Source: Streptomyces hygroscopicus subsp. hygroscopicus (GTDB lineage Bacteria > Actinomycetota > Actinomycetes > Streptomycetales > Streptomycetaceae). From it: DNA of 64,000 nt. Under the pieces are notes generated by a model, which saw only the letters and a list, made by a program, of their open reading frames with translations, was not told the DNA's origin and did no database searches. Each line of letters opens with the position of its first letter. Position 1 is the stretch's first letter. Positions 23,362 to 33,180 of the stretch are shown in pieces. The DNA lies in assembly GCF_001553455.1 (NCBI RefSeq), contig NZ_BBOX01000097.1:1-64000 (forward strand), in the 5' to 3' direction. The position numbers and the translations under genes were made by a program.

Positions 23362-25719
23362 GTGGCCGATGCGGCAGACCTCCGGGGGACAACTTCCGCT
23401 CGTACCCGACGATGGCTGCGGCGCACAGCGGCACTGCTCACCGCGGCGCCGATGCTCGCGGGCCTGGCGCAGCTTCCGGCGGCCCCCGCCGCCCACGCCG
23501 AGAGCAAGGCCACCGGCTCACGGTCGGTGGACGTCTCCATCACCTCCCTGACCCCCACCGCGCCGAAGAAGAGCGACACCCTCACCGTCAGCGGCACCGT
23601 CACCAACGACACCAGGACCGCGGTCTCCGACGCCCGTATCGGCCTCCGCGTCGGTCCGACCATGAACGGCCGCAACGCGATCGACACCGCCGCCCGGCGC
23701 ACCGGCTACGCGGAGGGCCTCGACGGCACCGAGATCGGCGGCAAATACGCCAAGAAGATCGACAAGCTGCCGGCCGGCGCCAGCCGTGACTTCTCCCTCT
23801 CCATACCGGTCAACCAGCTGCATCTGGGGGAAGACGGCGTCTATCAGCTCGGCGTCTCGCTCACCGGCGGCACCTCCAGCCAGCCCTGGCCACAGGTGCT
23901 GGGCATCGAGCGGACGTTCCTGCCCTGGCAGTCGGGCGCACCCGCGAAGAAGTCACAGCTCACCTACTTGTGGCCGCTGATCTCCTCGACCCATGTGACC
24001 GCCCGCACGGACAACGACGAGGACCGCACCCCGATCTTCCGGGACGACCGTCTCGCGTCGGAGCTGGCCCCCGGCGGCCGGCTGCAGCAGATGGTCGCGC
24101 TGGGGAAGAACCTCCCCATCACCTGGGTGATCGACCCCGACCTGCTCGCCACGGTCGACGCGATGACGAAGAAGTACGAGGTCCAGGACGGCTCGGGCAA
24201 CGGGACCAGGACGGGCCACGGACAGGCGGTCGCCAAGCAGTGGCTCGACGCCCTGCAGAAGGCCGTGGACGGCAAGCAGGTGGTCGCGCTGCCGTTCGCC
24301 GACCCCGACCTCGCCGCGCTCGCCCACCGCGGCAAGAACGTCACCGGCTCCCTCGGCCACCTCCAGGACGCCACCGAGCTCGCCTCCACGACCGTGGAGA
24401 CCGTCCTCGGGGTGAAACCGCGCACGGACTTCGCCTGGCCGGTGGACGGCGCGATCGACTCCTCGATCGTGGACGTCGCCACCTCCGCGGGCGCACACAA
24501 CGTCATCGCCCGCAGCGACAGCCTGCGCGAGACCGGCGGGCTCTCCTACACCCCCACCGCGGCCCGCCAGATCGGCGGCGGCAACACGGCGGTGGTCGCC
24601 GACGCGCGGCTGTCGACCGCCTTCACCGGCGACATGTCCAAGGCGGAGAACTCCACTCTCGCCATCCAGAGGTTCCTGGCCCAGAGCCAGATGATCAACC
24701 TGCAGGCGCCGGACAAGCAGCGCAGCATCGTGGTCGCCCCCCAGCGGATGCCCACCACCAGCCAGGCGCAGGCGATGGCAGCGGCCCTGGAGGGCCTCTC
24801 CGGGCAGTGGACGCAGCCGCTGAGCCTGGGGCAGGCCGCGAAGGCCAAGCCCGACCCGAACGCCACCCAGCGGGTGCCCAGCTCCCGGTCGTACCCCCGG
24901 TCGCTGCGCGCCCGGGAACTGCCGACCGAGGCGTTCCAGAAGATCCAGGAGACCCAGCGGACCCTGGACAACTTCGAGCCGATCCTCACCGCCAAGTACC
25001 GGGTGGTCACTCCCTTCGGGAACGCGATCAGGCGCGACATGTCGACCTCGTGGCGCGGCGAGGCACGGAACGCGGCCGGCTTCCGCAACGACGTGCAGAC
25101 CTATCTGTCCGGGCTCACCAAGAAGGTGCGCCTGGTGCCGAAGACGGACATGACCCTGTCCGGGCGGAGCGCGACCGTCCCGGTGACCGTCCAGAACAAC
25201 CTGGTGCAGGGGGTCGAGCTGCGGCTCGTCCTCAGGTCCCACCAGGGCAACCGGCTGGCGGTCAGCGAGCCCCAGCTGGTCAATGTCGAGGGCGGGCACA
25301 GCCAGTCCGTGAAGTTCGGGACCACCGCGAACGCGAACGGCCCGGTGTGGGTCTCGGCCCAGCTCTACACCCCGGACGGGCAGCCGTACGGCGACGAGAT
25401 GCCGTTCGAGGTGAATGTCACCGAAATCACGTCGACCGTGATTCTCGTGATCGCGGGCGGTGTGCTGCTGCTGGTCCTCGCCGGTGTCCGGATCTACATC
25501 CAGCGCAAGCGCGCGGCCGCCAGGAGCGGTGAGGACGGCGGGGACGGGGAAGACGCCGAGGATGCGCACGGGCAGGATGAGGACGACAACGAGGCCCAGG
25601 AGACCGAACGGCGTGACCCCGCTCACGCCGTCGTGCCCGGGCAGGCGAGTGACCCGGCGCCGGACACCGGATCGCAAAGCACTGGCCCATCCGGCTCGGG
25701 TGAGAAAGTGGACCATTGA
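23362..25719 (+). CDS. Large secreted/membrane-anchored protein, DUF6049-type
   Basis: 785 residues. A signal peptide (about 1-46: twin Arg, hydrophobic core, ending AHAES) leads to an Ig-like N-terminal domain with VSGTVTNDTRTAVSDARIGLRVG, a long middle domain with PITWVIDPDLL and FAWPVDGAID, a second Ig-like domain (about 590-680), one membrane helix (about 691-714) and a charged, acidic cytoplasmic tail. The topology is type I. It sits directly before murJ, as its counterpart does in mycobacteria, implying a role around lipid II flipping or wall assembly. Molecular function unknown. GTG start. Confidence 0.85.
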   Translation: MADAADLRGTTSARTRRWLRRTAALLTAAPMLAGLAQLPAAPAAHAESKATGSRSVDVSITSLTPTAPKKSDTLTVSGTVTNDTRTAVSDARIGLRVGPTMNGRNAIDTAARRTGYAEGLDGTEIGGKYAKKIDKLPAGASRDFSLSIPVNQLHLGEDGVYQLGVSLTGGTSSQPWPQVLGIERTFLPWQSGAPAKKSQLTYLWPLISSTHVTARTDNDEDRTPIFRDDRLASELAPGGRLQQMVALGKNLPITWVIDPDLLATVDAMTKKYEVQDGSGNGTRTGHGQAVAKQWLDALQKAVDGKQVVALPFADPDLAALAHRGKNVTGSLGHLQDATELASTTVETVLGVKPRTDFAWPVDGAIDSSIVDVATSAGAHNVIARSDSLRETGGLSYTPTAARQIGGGNTAVVADARLSTAFTGDMSKAENSTLAIQRFLAQSQMINLQAPDKQRSIVVAPQRMPTTSQAQAMAAALEGLSGQWTQPLSLGQAAKAKPDPNATQRVPSSRSYPRSLRARELPTEAFQKIQETQRTLDNFEPILTAKYRVVTPFGNAIRRDMSTSWRGEARNAAGFRNDVQTYLSGLTKKVRLVPKTDMTLSGRSATVPVTVQNNLVQGVELRLVLRSHQGNRLAVSEPQLVNVEGGHSQSVKFGTTANANGPVWVSAQLYTPDGQPYGDEMPFEVNVTEITSTVILVIAGGVLLLVLAGVRIYIQRKRAAARSGEDGGDGEDAEDAHGQDEDDNEAQETERRDPAHAVVPGQASDPAPDTGSQSTGPSGSGEKVDH

Positions 25720-25767
25720 GCAATGCCGGGGCCGGTCGGCCGCAGCGGACAATGAGGTGGGGTAGCG

Positions 25768-28152
25768 ATGAACGCGCCGTATGACGGTGAGGGCCGAGTG
25801 CCACCACCGCCGCAGCCTTCGCCTCACGGCCCCCATGACCCTTACGGACAGGAACCGCACCAGCGGGACCCGTATCTGGGCGACGCCCACCAGGTCCCCC
25901 CGGCCGATCCGCGCCAGGGGTACGGCCAGCAGTACTACCCGCAGGATCCGTATCTGGACGATTCGTACGCGACGGGCAGCTTCACGCCCTACCCGTATCC
26001 GACGCAGGATTCCTACGGTCACGACCCGCTGACGGATCCGCTGTACGACCGGCACTCCGCCCACGCCCCGCAGCAGGGTGGCTACCCGGAGCAGTACTAC
26101 CAGCAGCCCCCCACGCCGCAGGGCCCCGATCCGCGGGTCTGGCCCTCCGAGGCCGCCCCCGGCCACCAGGGCGCGGCACAGCAGCCGTACACCGACGGAC
26201 AGGCGTACGCCGGCGATCAGCCGGGCCACGGCTATCCGGGGGCCGACGACGGCTACGGCGTGGCGGAGCAGCCGCAGCGGGACGCCTTCGCCCACCTCTA
26301 CCGCGATCAGCAGCCCTATGAGCCCCGGCCCGCCCAGGGCTACCCGCAGGGCTCAGCGGATCACCCGCACGGGCAGGAGCCCGCACCGGGGCAGGCACCG
26401 GTACCCGGACCGTCGAGGTCCGAGTCCGCGCACGCGACGGCCGCCGCTCCCACGGTGGCCGCTCCCGTGGTGACCGCCCCCGCGGCCGAGCCCCAGCAGA
26501 AGAAGCCCTCAGGAGGCCGGGCGGGCGGTCTGCTGCAGTCCAGCGCGCTGATGGCCGCGGGCACCCTGGTCTCCCGGCTGACCGGCTTCCTCCGCCAGAT
26601 GGTGCTCGTCGCGGGCCTCGGCGCCGCCAGCCTCGGCCAGGCTTACCAGGTCGCCTATCAGCTCCCCGCGATGATCTACTTCCTCACCGTCGGCGGCGGT
26701 CTGAACTCGGTCTTCGTTCCGCAGCTCGTGCGCGCGATGAAGGAGGACGACGACGACGGAGTCGCCTACGCCAACCGTCTGCTCACGCTGACGATGGTCG
26801 TGCTCGGCAGCCTGGTCGCGGTTTCGCTGTTCGCGGCCCCGGCGCTGATCCGCATGCTCTCCGCGGACATCGCCAGTGATCCCCCCGCCAACGAGGTGGC
26901 GGTCACCTTCGCCCGCTACTGCCTGCCCACCATCTTCTTCATGGGGGTGCACGTGGTGGTGGGGCAGATCCTCAACGCCCGGGGCAAGTTCGGCGCGATG
27001 ATGTGGACCCCGGTCCTCAACAACATCGTCGTCATCGCCACCTTCGGACTCTTCATCTGGGTGTTCGGCACTTCCAGCAACTCCAACATGGGGGTCACGA
27101 CCATCACGCCGGAGGGCATCCGGCTGCTGGGGCTGGGCACCCTCCTCGGCCTCACCGTCCAGGCCCTGGCGATGTTCCCCTACCTCCGGGCGGCCGGTTT
27201 CCGCTTCCGGCCGCGCTTCGACTGGCGCGGCCACGGACTCGGGAAGGCCGCCAAGCTGGCCAAGTGGACCGTGCTGTTCGTGCTCGCCAACCAGGCCGGC
27301 AACATCGTGGTGACCCAGCTCGCCACCGCGGCCGGTACGGAGGCCGACAACGGAGGCCACCCGGGCGCCAGCTACGTCGGCTACACCAGCGCCCAGCTCA
27401 TCTGGAACATGCCCCAGGCCATCATCACCGTTTCGGTGATGGCAGCCCTGCTGCCCAGGCTCTCCCGGGCGGCGCACGACGGCGACCCCGGAGCGGTCCG
27501 CGACGACATCTCGCAGGGCCTGCGCACCTCCGCCGTCGCCATCGTCCCCCTCGCCTTCGGCTTCATCGCGCTCGGCATTCCCCTGTGCACCCTGCTGTTC
27601 GGAACCTCGGGCACCGCGACGGCCCAGGCCATGGGCTACATCCTCATGGCGTTCGGCCTCGGCCTCATCCCGTTCTCCGTGCAGTACGTCGTCCTCCGCG
27701 GTTTCTACGCCTACGAGGACACCCGCACCCCCTTCTACAACACGGTGATCGTCGCCGCCGTCAACGCCGCCGGTTCCGCCCTCGCCTACGTCGTACTGCC
27801 CGCCCGCTGGGCCGTCGCCGGTATGGCGGCCGCCTACGGCCTGGCCTACGCCGCCGGCGTGGGCGTGGCCTGGAAGCGGCTGCGCAACCGGCTGGGCGGC
27901 GACCTGGACGGCCCGCGCGTCGTGCGCACCTACACCCGCCTCACGGGGGCCAGCATCCCGGCTGCCCTGCTGGGCGGTGGCGCGGCCTACGCCATCATGC
28001 AGACCCTCGGCATGGGCATCGCCGGCTCCCTAGCGGCTCTGCTGGGCGGCGGTCTCGTTCTTGTCGCGGTCTTCTACATTGCTGCGAAACGGATGCGCGT
28101 TGAGGAACTGACGGCCATGGTCGGTATGGTGCGCGGACGACTCGGACGCTGA
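25768..28152 (+). CDS. murJ: Lipid II flippase MurJ (MviN)
   Basis: 794 residues. It flips lipid II across the membrane for wall synthesis. Residues 1 to about 250 are a Pro/Gln/Tyr/Gly-rich disordered cytoplasmic extension, followed by 14 membrane segments of the MOP superfamily: LLQSSALMAAGTLVSRLTGFLRQ, YQVAYQLPAMIYFLTVGGGLNSVFVPQL and VLRGFYAYEDTRTPFYNT are characteristic. In mycobacteria the homologue carries a C-terminal pseudokinase and extracytoplasmic domain; here it ends after the last helices and these parts are in the next gene. GAGGTGGGG precedes the ATG. 48 bp after the DUF6049-type gene, so likely one operon. Confidence 0.95.
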   Translation: MNAPYDGEGRVPPPPQPSPHGPHDPYGQEPHQRDPYLGDAHQVPPADPRQGYGQQYYPQDPYLDDSYATGSFTPYPYPTQDSYGHDPLTDPLYDRHSAHAPQQGGYPEQYYQQPPTPQGPDPRVWPSEAAPGHQGAAQQPYTDGQAYAGDQPGHGYPGADDGYGVAEQPQRDAFAHLYRDQQPYEPRPAQGYPQGSADHPHGQEPAPGQAPVPGPSRSESAHATAAAPTVAAPVVTAPAAEPQQKKPSGGRAGGLLQSSALMAAGTLVSRLTGFLRQMVLVAGLGAASLGQAYQVAYQLPAMIYFLTVGGGLNSVFVPQLVRAMKEDDDDGVAYANRLLTLTMVVLGSLVAVSLFAAPALIRMLSADIASDPPANEVAVTFARYCLPTIFFMGVHVVVGQILNARGKFGAMMWTPVLNNIVVIATFGLFIWVFGTSSNSNMGVTTITPEGIRLLGLGTLLGLTVQALAMFPYLRAAGFRFRPRFDWRGHGLGKAAKLAKWTVLFVLANQAGNIVVTQLATAAGTEADNGGHPGASYVGYTSAQLIWNMPQAIITVSVMAALLPRLSRAAHDGDPGAVRDDISQGLRTSAVAIVPLAFGFIALGIPLCTLLFGTSGTATAQAMGYILMAFGLGLIPFSVQYVVLRGFYAYEDTRTPFYNTVIVAAVNAAGSALAYVVLPARWAVAGMAAAYGLAYAAGVGVAWKRLRNRLGGDLDGPRVVRTYTRLTGASIPAALLGGGAAYAIMQTLGMGIAGSLAALLGGGLVLVAVFYIAAKRMRVEELTAMVGMVRGRLGR

Positions 28153-28262
28153 TCATTGAGCACAACCATCGTCCGCCACCGTGTGTCGTGCATAGCGGCG
28201 GACTGTGGGCACAATTGTCTTGGCTCGGAGTAGGCGCAACGGATGGGGAGGCAGGAACGACG

Positions 28263-29993
28263 GTGGCGGAACGGAGCACGGCTGCCGTCGACGTGGCCGA
28301 CAGCGGCGGAGAGGAGCCGCTGACCGCCGAGGCGGGCAAGGCCACGGCCGACGGGGCGGGGACGAAAGAAAAGGCCGGCAAGGGGACGGAGGCCGCGGTC
28401 ACCGACGATGCGGGCGCCTCGGCCGGAACAAGCCCTCTTGAGCTGCACAGCGGTCACAAGCTGGCCAGACGCTACCGTCTGGAGGAGTGCGTCACCCGTC
28501 TGGACGGATTCAGCAGTTGGCGTGCCGTGGACGAGAAGCTGCGGCGTGCCGTCGGGGTGCATGTCCTGCCCGCCGACCACCCGCGTGCCAGGCCGGTGCT
28601 CGCCGCCGCCCGTTCGGCGGCCTTGCTGGGCGACCCCCGCTTCGTCCAGGTCCTCGACGCCGTCGAGGAGAACGACCTCGTCTACGTCGTCCATGAATGG
28701 CTTCCCGACGCCACCGAACTCACCGCCGTGCTGGCCGCCGGGCCGCTCGAGCCGCACGACGCCTACCAACTCGTCAGCCAGGTCTCCCAGGCCATGGCCG
28801 CCGCCCACCGTGAGGGTCTGGCCCATCTGCGGCTGAACCCCGGATCCGTGCTGCGCACCGAGTCCGGCCAGTACCGCATCCGCGGACTCGCCGTCATGGC
28901 CGCCCTGCGCGGTATCAGCGCCGAACACCCCCAGCGCACCGACACCGAGGCGATCGGCGCACTCCTGTACGCGGCGCTCACCCAGCGCTGGCCCTACGAG
29001 ACGGACGCCTACGGGCTGTCCGGGCTGCCCAAGGGCGTGGGCCTGATCGCCCCCGACCAGGTCCGCGCCGGAGTGCACCGCGGTCTGTCCGAGCTCGCGA
29101 TGCGCGCACTGGTCAACGACGGCGCCACCGCCTCCCGTCAGGACCAGCCCTGCACCACCCCCGAGGAGCTGGCCAAGGCCGTCGCGGCCATGCCGCGCAT
29201 CCGGCCGCCCGAGCCCGCCTTCACCCCCTCCCCGGCGTATCAACGCACGACATACCAACAGGGCTTGTACGGCCAGTCCTCCGCCCGGGGCGGCACCGCG
29301 CCCGCAGCCGCTCCCGTGCCACCTCCGCCGCCGCTGCAGAGCCGCACGGGCAAGGCCCTCAAGTGGACCGTCTCCGCCCTGCTGATCGCCGCGCTGGGCC
29401 TTGGCAGCTGGCAGCTCGCGGACACCCTCCTGAAGGACGAGAAGACCGGTCCGAGCAAGTCCACCGGTGAGAAGGACGACGGCAAGGCCGGAAAGGTTGT
29501 CAGCAAGCCGCTGAAAATCGAGGACGCCGTGGAGTTCTACCCGGACGGCATCGACCAGCACAAGGACGAAGCACCGCGCACCCACGACGGCGACCCCTCG
29601 ACGTTCTGGCACACCAGCAGCTTCAACGACGGTCCGGAGCTGGCTCCCAGCGTCAAGAAGGGAGTCGGTCTGATCTACGATCTCGGCTCCGAGCAGAAGC
29701 TCGGCGGTGCCTCGATCGGCCTGCGCTTCAAGGGCTCCTTCACGGCGGTGTCGCTGTACAAGACGGATTCCCTGACGCCGTCCGTATCAGCCTCCGACCC
29801 CGTCGCCGGGTTCAAGAAGCTCGGTTCCGTCAAGAGCACGGGCGCATCCGCGGACATCAAGGTCAACGGCGAGGCCAAGGCGCGCTACGTCCTGGTCTGG
29901 ATCACCGCCATGCCATACTCCCCCCACGACGCCGCCAGCTACAGCAACGCGGGCTACAAGCAGGCGATCACCGAAGTGAAGTTCACCGGCTGA
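28263..29993 (+). CDS. Membrane pseudokinase with extracytoplasmic discoidin-like domain (MurJ partner)
   Basis: 576 residues from a GTG with GGGGAGG upstream. After a disordered leader (1-60), a kinase-like fold spans about 65-300 but its catalytic motifs are gone: the HRD-x-x-x-x-N loop reads HLRLNPGSVL and the DFG position reads IRGL. A Pro-rich linker, one membrane helix (about 364-386) and an extracytoplasmic domain (about 410-576) with DGDPSTFWHTSSF, typical of F5/8-type sugar-binding folds, follow. The same parts are fused to MviN in mycobacteria, where the phosphorylated pseudokinase recruits the FHA protein FhaA. Here it is probably a separate regulator of MurJ. Confidence 0.88.
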   Translation: MAERSTAAVDVADSGGEEPLTAEAGKATADGAGTKEKAGKGTEAAVTDDAGASAGTSPLELHSGHKLARRYRLEECVTRLDGFSSWRAVDEKLRRAVGVHVLPADHPRARPVLAAARSAALLGDPRFVQVLDAVEENDLVYVVHEWLPDATELTAVLAAGPLEPHDAYQLVSQVSQAMAAAHREGLAHLRLNPGSVLRTESGQYRIRGLAVMAALRGISAEHPQRTDTEAIGALLYAALTQRWPYETDAYGLSGLPKGVGLIAPDQVRAGVHRGLSELAMRALVNDGATASRQDQPCTTPEELAKAVAAMPRIRPPEPAFTPSPAYQRTTYQQGLYGQSSARGGTAPAAAPVPPPPPLQSRTGKALKWTVSALLIAALGLGSWQLADTLLKDEKTGPSKSTGEKDDGKAGKVVSKPLKIEDAVEFYPDGIDQHKDEAPRTHDGDPSTFWHTSSFNDGPELAPSVKKGVGLIYDLGSEQKLGGASIGLRFKGSFTAVSLYKTDSLTPSVSASDPVAGFKKLGSVKSTGASADIKVNGEAKARYVLVWITAMPYSPHDAASYSNAGYKQAITEVKFTG

Positions 29994-30022
29994 GCCGGCT
30001 GATCGGGGAGGGGGCGCAACCG

Positions 30023-30712
30023 TTGGACGACGCCACCATCGGCGGGGCGAGCGACGGCGAGCTCCTTGCCCGGCACGTCGACGGCGACCCGGACGCCTTC
30101 AGCGAAATAGTGCGGCGCCACCGCGACCGACTCTGGGCGGTGGCGCTGCGCACCCTCGGCGACCGGGAGGAGGCCGCCGACGCCGTCCAGGACGCGCTCG
30201 TGTCCGCCTACCGCGCCGCCCACACCTTCCGGGGCCAGTCCGCCGTGACGACCTGGCTGCACCGCATCACGGTCAACGCCTGTCTGGACCGGGCCCGCAA
30301 GGCCGCGTCCCGCCGCACCTCGCCCGTCGACGACACCGAGCGGCTCGAGCAGCTTCTGGAACCCCATGAGTCGGCCGCCGCGCCCGCCGAGCGCGGTGAT
30401 CTCCACCGTGAGCTGCTGCGGGCGCTGCGCACGCTTCCTCCCGAGCAGCGTGCGGCCCTGGTGCTCGTCGATATGCAGGGCTATCCCGTCGCGGAGGCGG
30501 CAAGGGTTCTGGACGTTCCCACCGGCACCGTGAAGAGCCGCTGCGCTCGGGGCCGTGCTCGACTGCTGCCGCTGCTCTCACATCTCCACCCCAAGGGGAG
30601 GGATAGCTCACCCTCGGACGGGGGAAGGAACCGGACGCAGGGGACGTCCGTCCCACCGACGGCAGGACCGAACGACACAGATGCCGTGAAGGGCGGAGGT
30701 GGGCGAGCGTGA
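30023..30712 (+). CDS. sigM: ECF RNA polymerase sigma factor SigM
   Basis: 229 residues from a TTG start behind GGGGAGGGGG. Region 2 is clear (FSEIVRRHRDRLWAVALRTLGDREEAADAVQDALVSAYRAAHTFRG with TTWLHRITVN), as is region 4 (LPPEQRAALVLVDMQGYPVAEAARVLDVPTGTVKSRCARGRARL). A C-terminal tail of about 40 polar residues is extra. It is the SigM of the actinobacterial sigM-antisigma-trxB-trxA block. The GTG of the anti-sigma gene overlaps its stop codon (GTGA), so the two are translationally coupled. Confidence 0.9.
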   Translation: MDDATIGGASDGELLARHVDGDPDAFSEIVRRHRDRLWAVALRTLGDREEAADAVQDALVSAYRAAHTFRGQSAVTTWLHRITVNACLDRARKAASRRTSPVDDTERLEQLLEPHESAAAPAERGDLHRELLRALRTLPPEQRAALVLVDMQGYPVAEAARVLDVPTGTVKSRCARGRARLLPLLSHLHPKGRDSSPSDGGRNRTQGTSVPPTAGPNDTDAVKGGGGRA

Positions 30713-31680
30713 CATCCTCGACGGACACGGACGAGCACCCTGAAGTCGCGGAGATCTCCGCACTCACCGAGGGTCTGCTCTCTCCGTCCCGCGCCGTCGA
30801 TGTGCGCACTCACCTCGCGAGTTGCGTGCTGTGCGCGGATGTATGGACATCCCTGGACGAGATCCGCTCCATGCTCGGGACCCTGCCGGGGCCGGTGCGG
30901 ATGCCCGCCGATGTCGCGGGCCGTATCGACGCGGCCCTGGCCGCCGAAGCGCTTCTCGACGCGACCGCCCCCGAGGCCGTCTCCGATGTTTCACGTGAAA
31001 CTCCGGATCCGGCCTCGACGCCCTCGCCAGTTTCACGTGAAACGGCCGGGACCGCCTCCGGCAGCTCCGGGCCCGATGCCGCGGAGCCCGTCTCCACGCC
31101 GTCCACCGTGACGGACCGGCCCGCCGGACGCCCGCGGGGGGCCACCGGGCCGGGACGGGGATCGACCGGCCCCGGCACCCGCCCGGGCCGCGCCCGCCGC
31201 TGGCGCAAGGCCGTCCTCGGTGGCGCATGCGCCGCGGCAGTGATCGGCATCGGCTCCCTCTTCATCCCGGGCGGCTCTTCCGACGATCAGGGCGACCACG
31301 GCACCCAGGCTCATGCCAGCCCCGGGAAATCCACCCTCTCCTCGGGCACCCTCAAGGACCGCGTGCACGAACTGCTCGCCGAGCGGAAGTCCACCGCCTC
31401 GAAGGGCGTCACCGGGCAGGACAACACACCCGATGTGCCGTTGCGTGCCGACGACGACCCGTACGTGCCGTCCTGCGTCCAGAGCGGCACCGGCCGCAAG
31501 GAACCGGCTCTCGCGGCACAGCGGGACACCTACGACGGCCGGACCGCCTATATCGTCGTCCTGCCGCACCCCTCCGACAGCTCGCTCGTCGACGCTTTCG
31601 TCATCGACGCGTCCTGCGTCTCACAATCCCCGTCTTCTCCCGGGGAGCTTCTGGTGACCCGCACCTACCCGCGTGGCTGA
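30709..31680 (+). CDS. Transmembrane anti-sigma factor for SigM
   Basis: 323 residues. The N-terminal sigma-binding domain has a zinc anti-sigma motif H-x3-C-x2-C (His35, Cys39, Cys42). A disordered linker follows, then one membrane helix (about 165-186) and an extracytoplasmic domain with two Cys (about 264 and 304) that could form a disulfide. It should hold SigM at the membrane and release it on an envelope or redox signal; this is inferred from the family. Its start overlaps sigM by 4 bp. Two parS sites lie inside the linker region and are read in frame as VSRET twice, so the linker tolerates ParB-site sequence. Confidence 0.85.
   Translation: MTSSTDTDEHPEVAEISALTEGLLSPSRAVDVRTHLASCVLCADVWTSLDEIRSMLGTLPGPVRMPADVAGRIDAALAAEALLDATAPEAVSDVSRETPDPASTPSPVSRETAGTASGSSGPDAAEPVSTPSTVTDRPAGRPRGATGPGRGSTGPGTRPGRARRWRKAVLGGACAAAVIGIGSLFIPGGSSDDQGDHGTQAHASPGKSTLSSGTLKDRVHELLAERKSTASKGVTGQDNTPDVPLRADDDPYVPSCVQSGTGRKEPALAAQRDTYDGRTAYIVVLPHPSDSSLVDAFVIDASCVSQSPSSPGELLVTRTYPRG
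30988..31001. promoter_or_regulatory. parS site 5
   Basis: Perfect GTTTCACGTGAAAC inside the anti-sigma gene, read in frame as VSRET, 42 bp from site 6. Confidence 0.95.
31030..31043. promoter_or_regulatory. parS site 6
   Basis: Perfect GTTTCACGTGAAAC inside the anti-sigma gene, again in the VSRET frame. Confidence 0.95.
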
Positions 31681-31716
31681 GGCGCACCGCACATCAGGCC
31701 CTGTCTGACAGCGCCC

Positions 31717-31746
31717 GGGAATGCCGGACCCGTAGGATCCGTTGGG
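31717..31746 (+). promoter_or_regulatory. SigR-type promoter of trxBA
   Basis: GGGAAT (31717-31722), exactly 18 bp, then GTTGGG (31741-31746). This matches the Streptomyces SigR consensus GGAAT-N18-GTT, known to drive trxBA under disulfide stress. Transcription would start about 80 bp before the trxB GTG. Confidence 0.85.
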
Positions 31747-31833
31747 TGGGGTGACAGCGGATTTCCGGGGAAACCCGGACCCCCGTCCGCCCAAGCAGCA
31801 GTCCGGTAGTCGGCAGAGACAAGGAAGACATCC

Positions 31834-32784
31834 GTGAGCGACGTCCGCAACGTGATCATCATCGGTTCCGGGCCCGCGGGCTATACGGCCGCGCTCTACA
31901 CCGCCCGCGCTTCCTTGAAGCCGCTGGTCTTCGAGGGTTCCGTGACCGCCGGTGGTGCCCTGATGAACACCACCGAGGTGGAGAACTTCCCCGGCTTCCG
32001 GGACGGGATCATGGGCCCCGACCTGATGGACGGCATGCGGGCTCAGGCCGAGCGCTTCGGCGCCGAGCTGGTCCCGGACGATGTGGTCGCGGTCGACCTC
32101 AGCGAGCAGATCAAGACCGTCACCGACTCCGCCGGTACGGTCCACCGTGCCAAGACCGTCATCGTGGCCACCGGCTCTCAGCACCGCAAGCTGGGTCTGC
32201 CGCGCGAGGACGAGCTCTCCGGCCGCGGTGTCTCCTGGTGTGCCACCTGTGACGGGTTCTTCTTCAAGGACCAGGACATCGCCGTGATCGGCGGCGGCGA
32301 CACGGCGCTGGAAGAGGCGACCTTCCTGTCGCGGTTCGCCAAGTCGGTCACGGTGGTCCATCGCCGGGACACGCTGCGCGCCAGCAAGGCGATGCAGGAC
32401 CGGGCCTTCGCCGACCCGAAGATCTCGTTCGTCTGGGACAGCGTGGTCGAGGACATCCACGGCGACGGCAAGCTCTCCGGTCTCACCATCCGCGATGTGA
32501 AGAAGGACGAGACCTCCGAGCTGCCGGTGACCGGACTGTTCATCGCGATCGGTCACGACCCGCGCACCGAGCTGTTCAAGGGCCAGCTGAACCTGGACGA
32601 CGAGGGCTACCTCAAGGTGGACGCACCCTCCACCCGGACGAACGTGCCCGGTGTCTTCGCCGCGGGCGACGTCGTGGACCACACCTACCGTCAGGCGATC
32701 ACCGCGGCCGGCACCGGCTGCTCGGCGGCGCTGGACGCCGAGCGGTACCTCGCCTCGCTGGGCCAGGGCGACGCCACCGTCTGA
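31834..32784 (+). CDS. trxB: Thioredoxin reductase
   Basis: 316 residues. It reduces thioredoxin with NADPH through FAD. FAD-binding GSGPAG (11-16), the redox-active CATC (Cys136, Cys139), NADPH-binding GGGDTA (153-158) and the C-terminal FAD motif [16 protein letters not shown] are all present. GTG start behind AAGGAAG. It lies 43 bp before trxA, and a SigR-type promoter lies upstream, so the pair is a disulfide-stress operon placed next to the sigM pair. Confidence 0.97.
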   Translation: MSDVRNVIIIGSGPAGYTAALYTARASLKPLVFEGSVTAGGALMNTTEVENFPGFRDGIMGPDLMDGMRAQAERFGAELVPDDVVAVDLSEQIKTVTDSAGTVHRAKTVIVATGSQHRKLGLPREDELSGRGVSWCATCDGFFFKDQDIAVIGGGDTALEEATFLSRFAKSVTVVHRRDTLRASKAMQDRAFADPKISFVWDSVVEDIHGDGKLSGLTIRDVKKDETSELPVTGLFIAIGHDPRTELFKGQLNLDDEGYLKVDAPSTRTNVPGVFAAGDVVDHTYRQAITAAGTGCSAALDAERYLASLGQGDATV

Positions 32785-32827
32785 CTTCGCCATCCACCCC
32801 CTGCACCAACCCACTAAGGAGATTGCC

Positions 32828-33157
32828 ATGGCCGGTGCCACGGTCACCGTGACGGACGCCGACTTCGAGGAGAAGGTCCTCAAGAGCGACAAGCCGGTAC
32901 TCGTCGACTTCTGGGCCGCGTGGTGCGGTCCGTGCCGCCAGATCGCCCCCTCGCTGGAGGCCATCGCCGCCGAGCACCCCGACAAGATCGTCATCGCCAA
33001 GCTCAACATCGACGAGAACCCGGCGACCGCCGCCAAGTACGGCGTGATGTCCATCCCGACGCTCAATGTGTACCAGGGCGGCGAGGTCGCCAAAACGATC
33101 GTCGGCGCCAAGCCGAAGGCCGCCATCGAGCGCGACCTGGCCGACTTCATCGGCTGA
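32828..33157 (+). CDS. trxA: Thioredoxin
   Basis: 109 residues, full length. Classical WCGPC active site (Cys33, Cys36), FWAAWCGPCRQIAP, and the cis-Pro loop SIPTLNVY. It is the main cytoplasmic dithiol reductant, recycled by TrxB encoded just upstream. TAAGGAG precedes the ATG. A 15 bp-stem terminator follows 23 bp after the stop codon. Confidence 0.97.
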   Translation: MAGATVTVTDADFEEKVLKSDKPVLVDFWAAWCGPCRQIAPSLEAIAAEHPDKIVIAKLNIDENPATAAKYGVMSIPTLNVYQGGEVAKTIVGAKPKAAIERDLADFIG

Positions 33158-33180
33158 GCGAACGCCTCACCCTCGTACAC

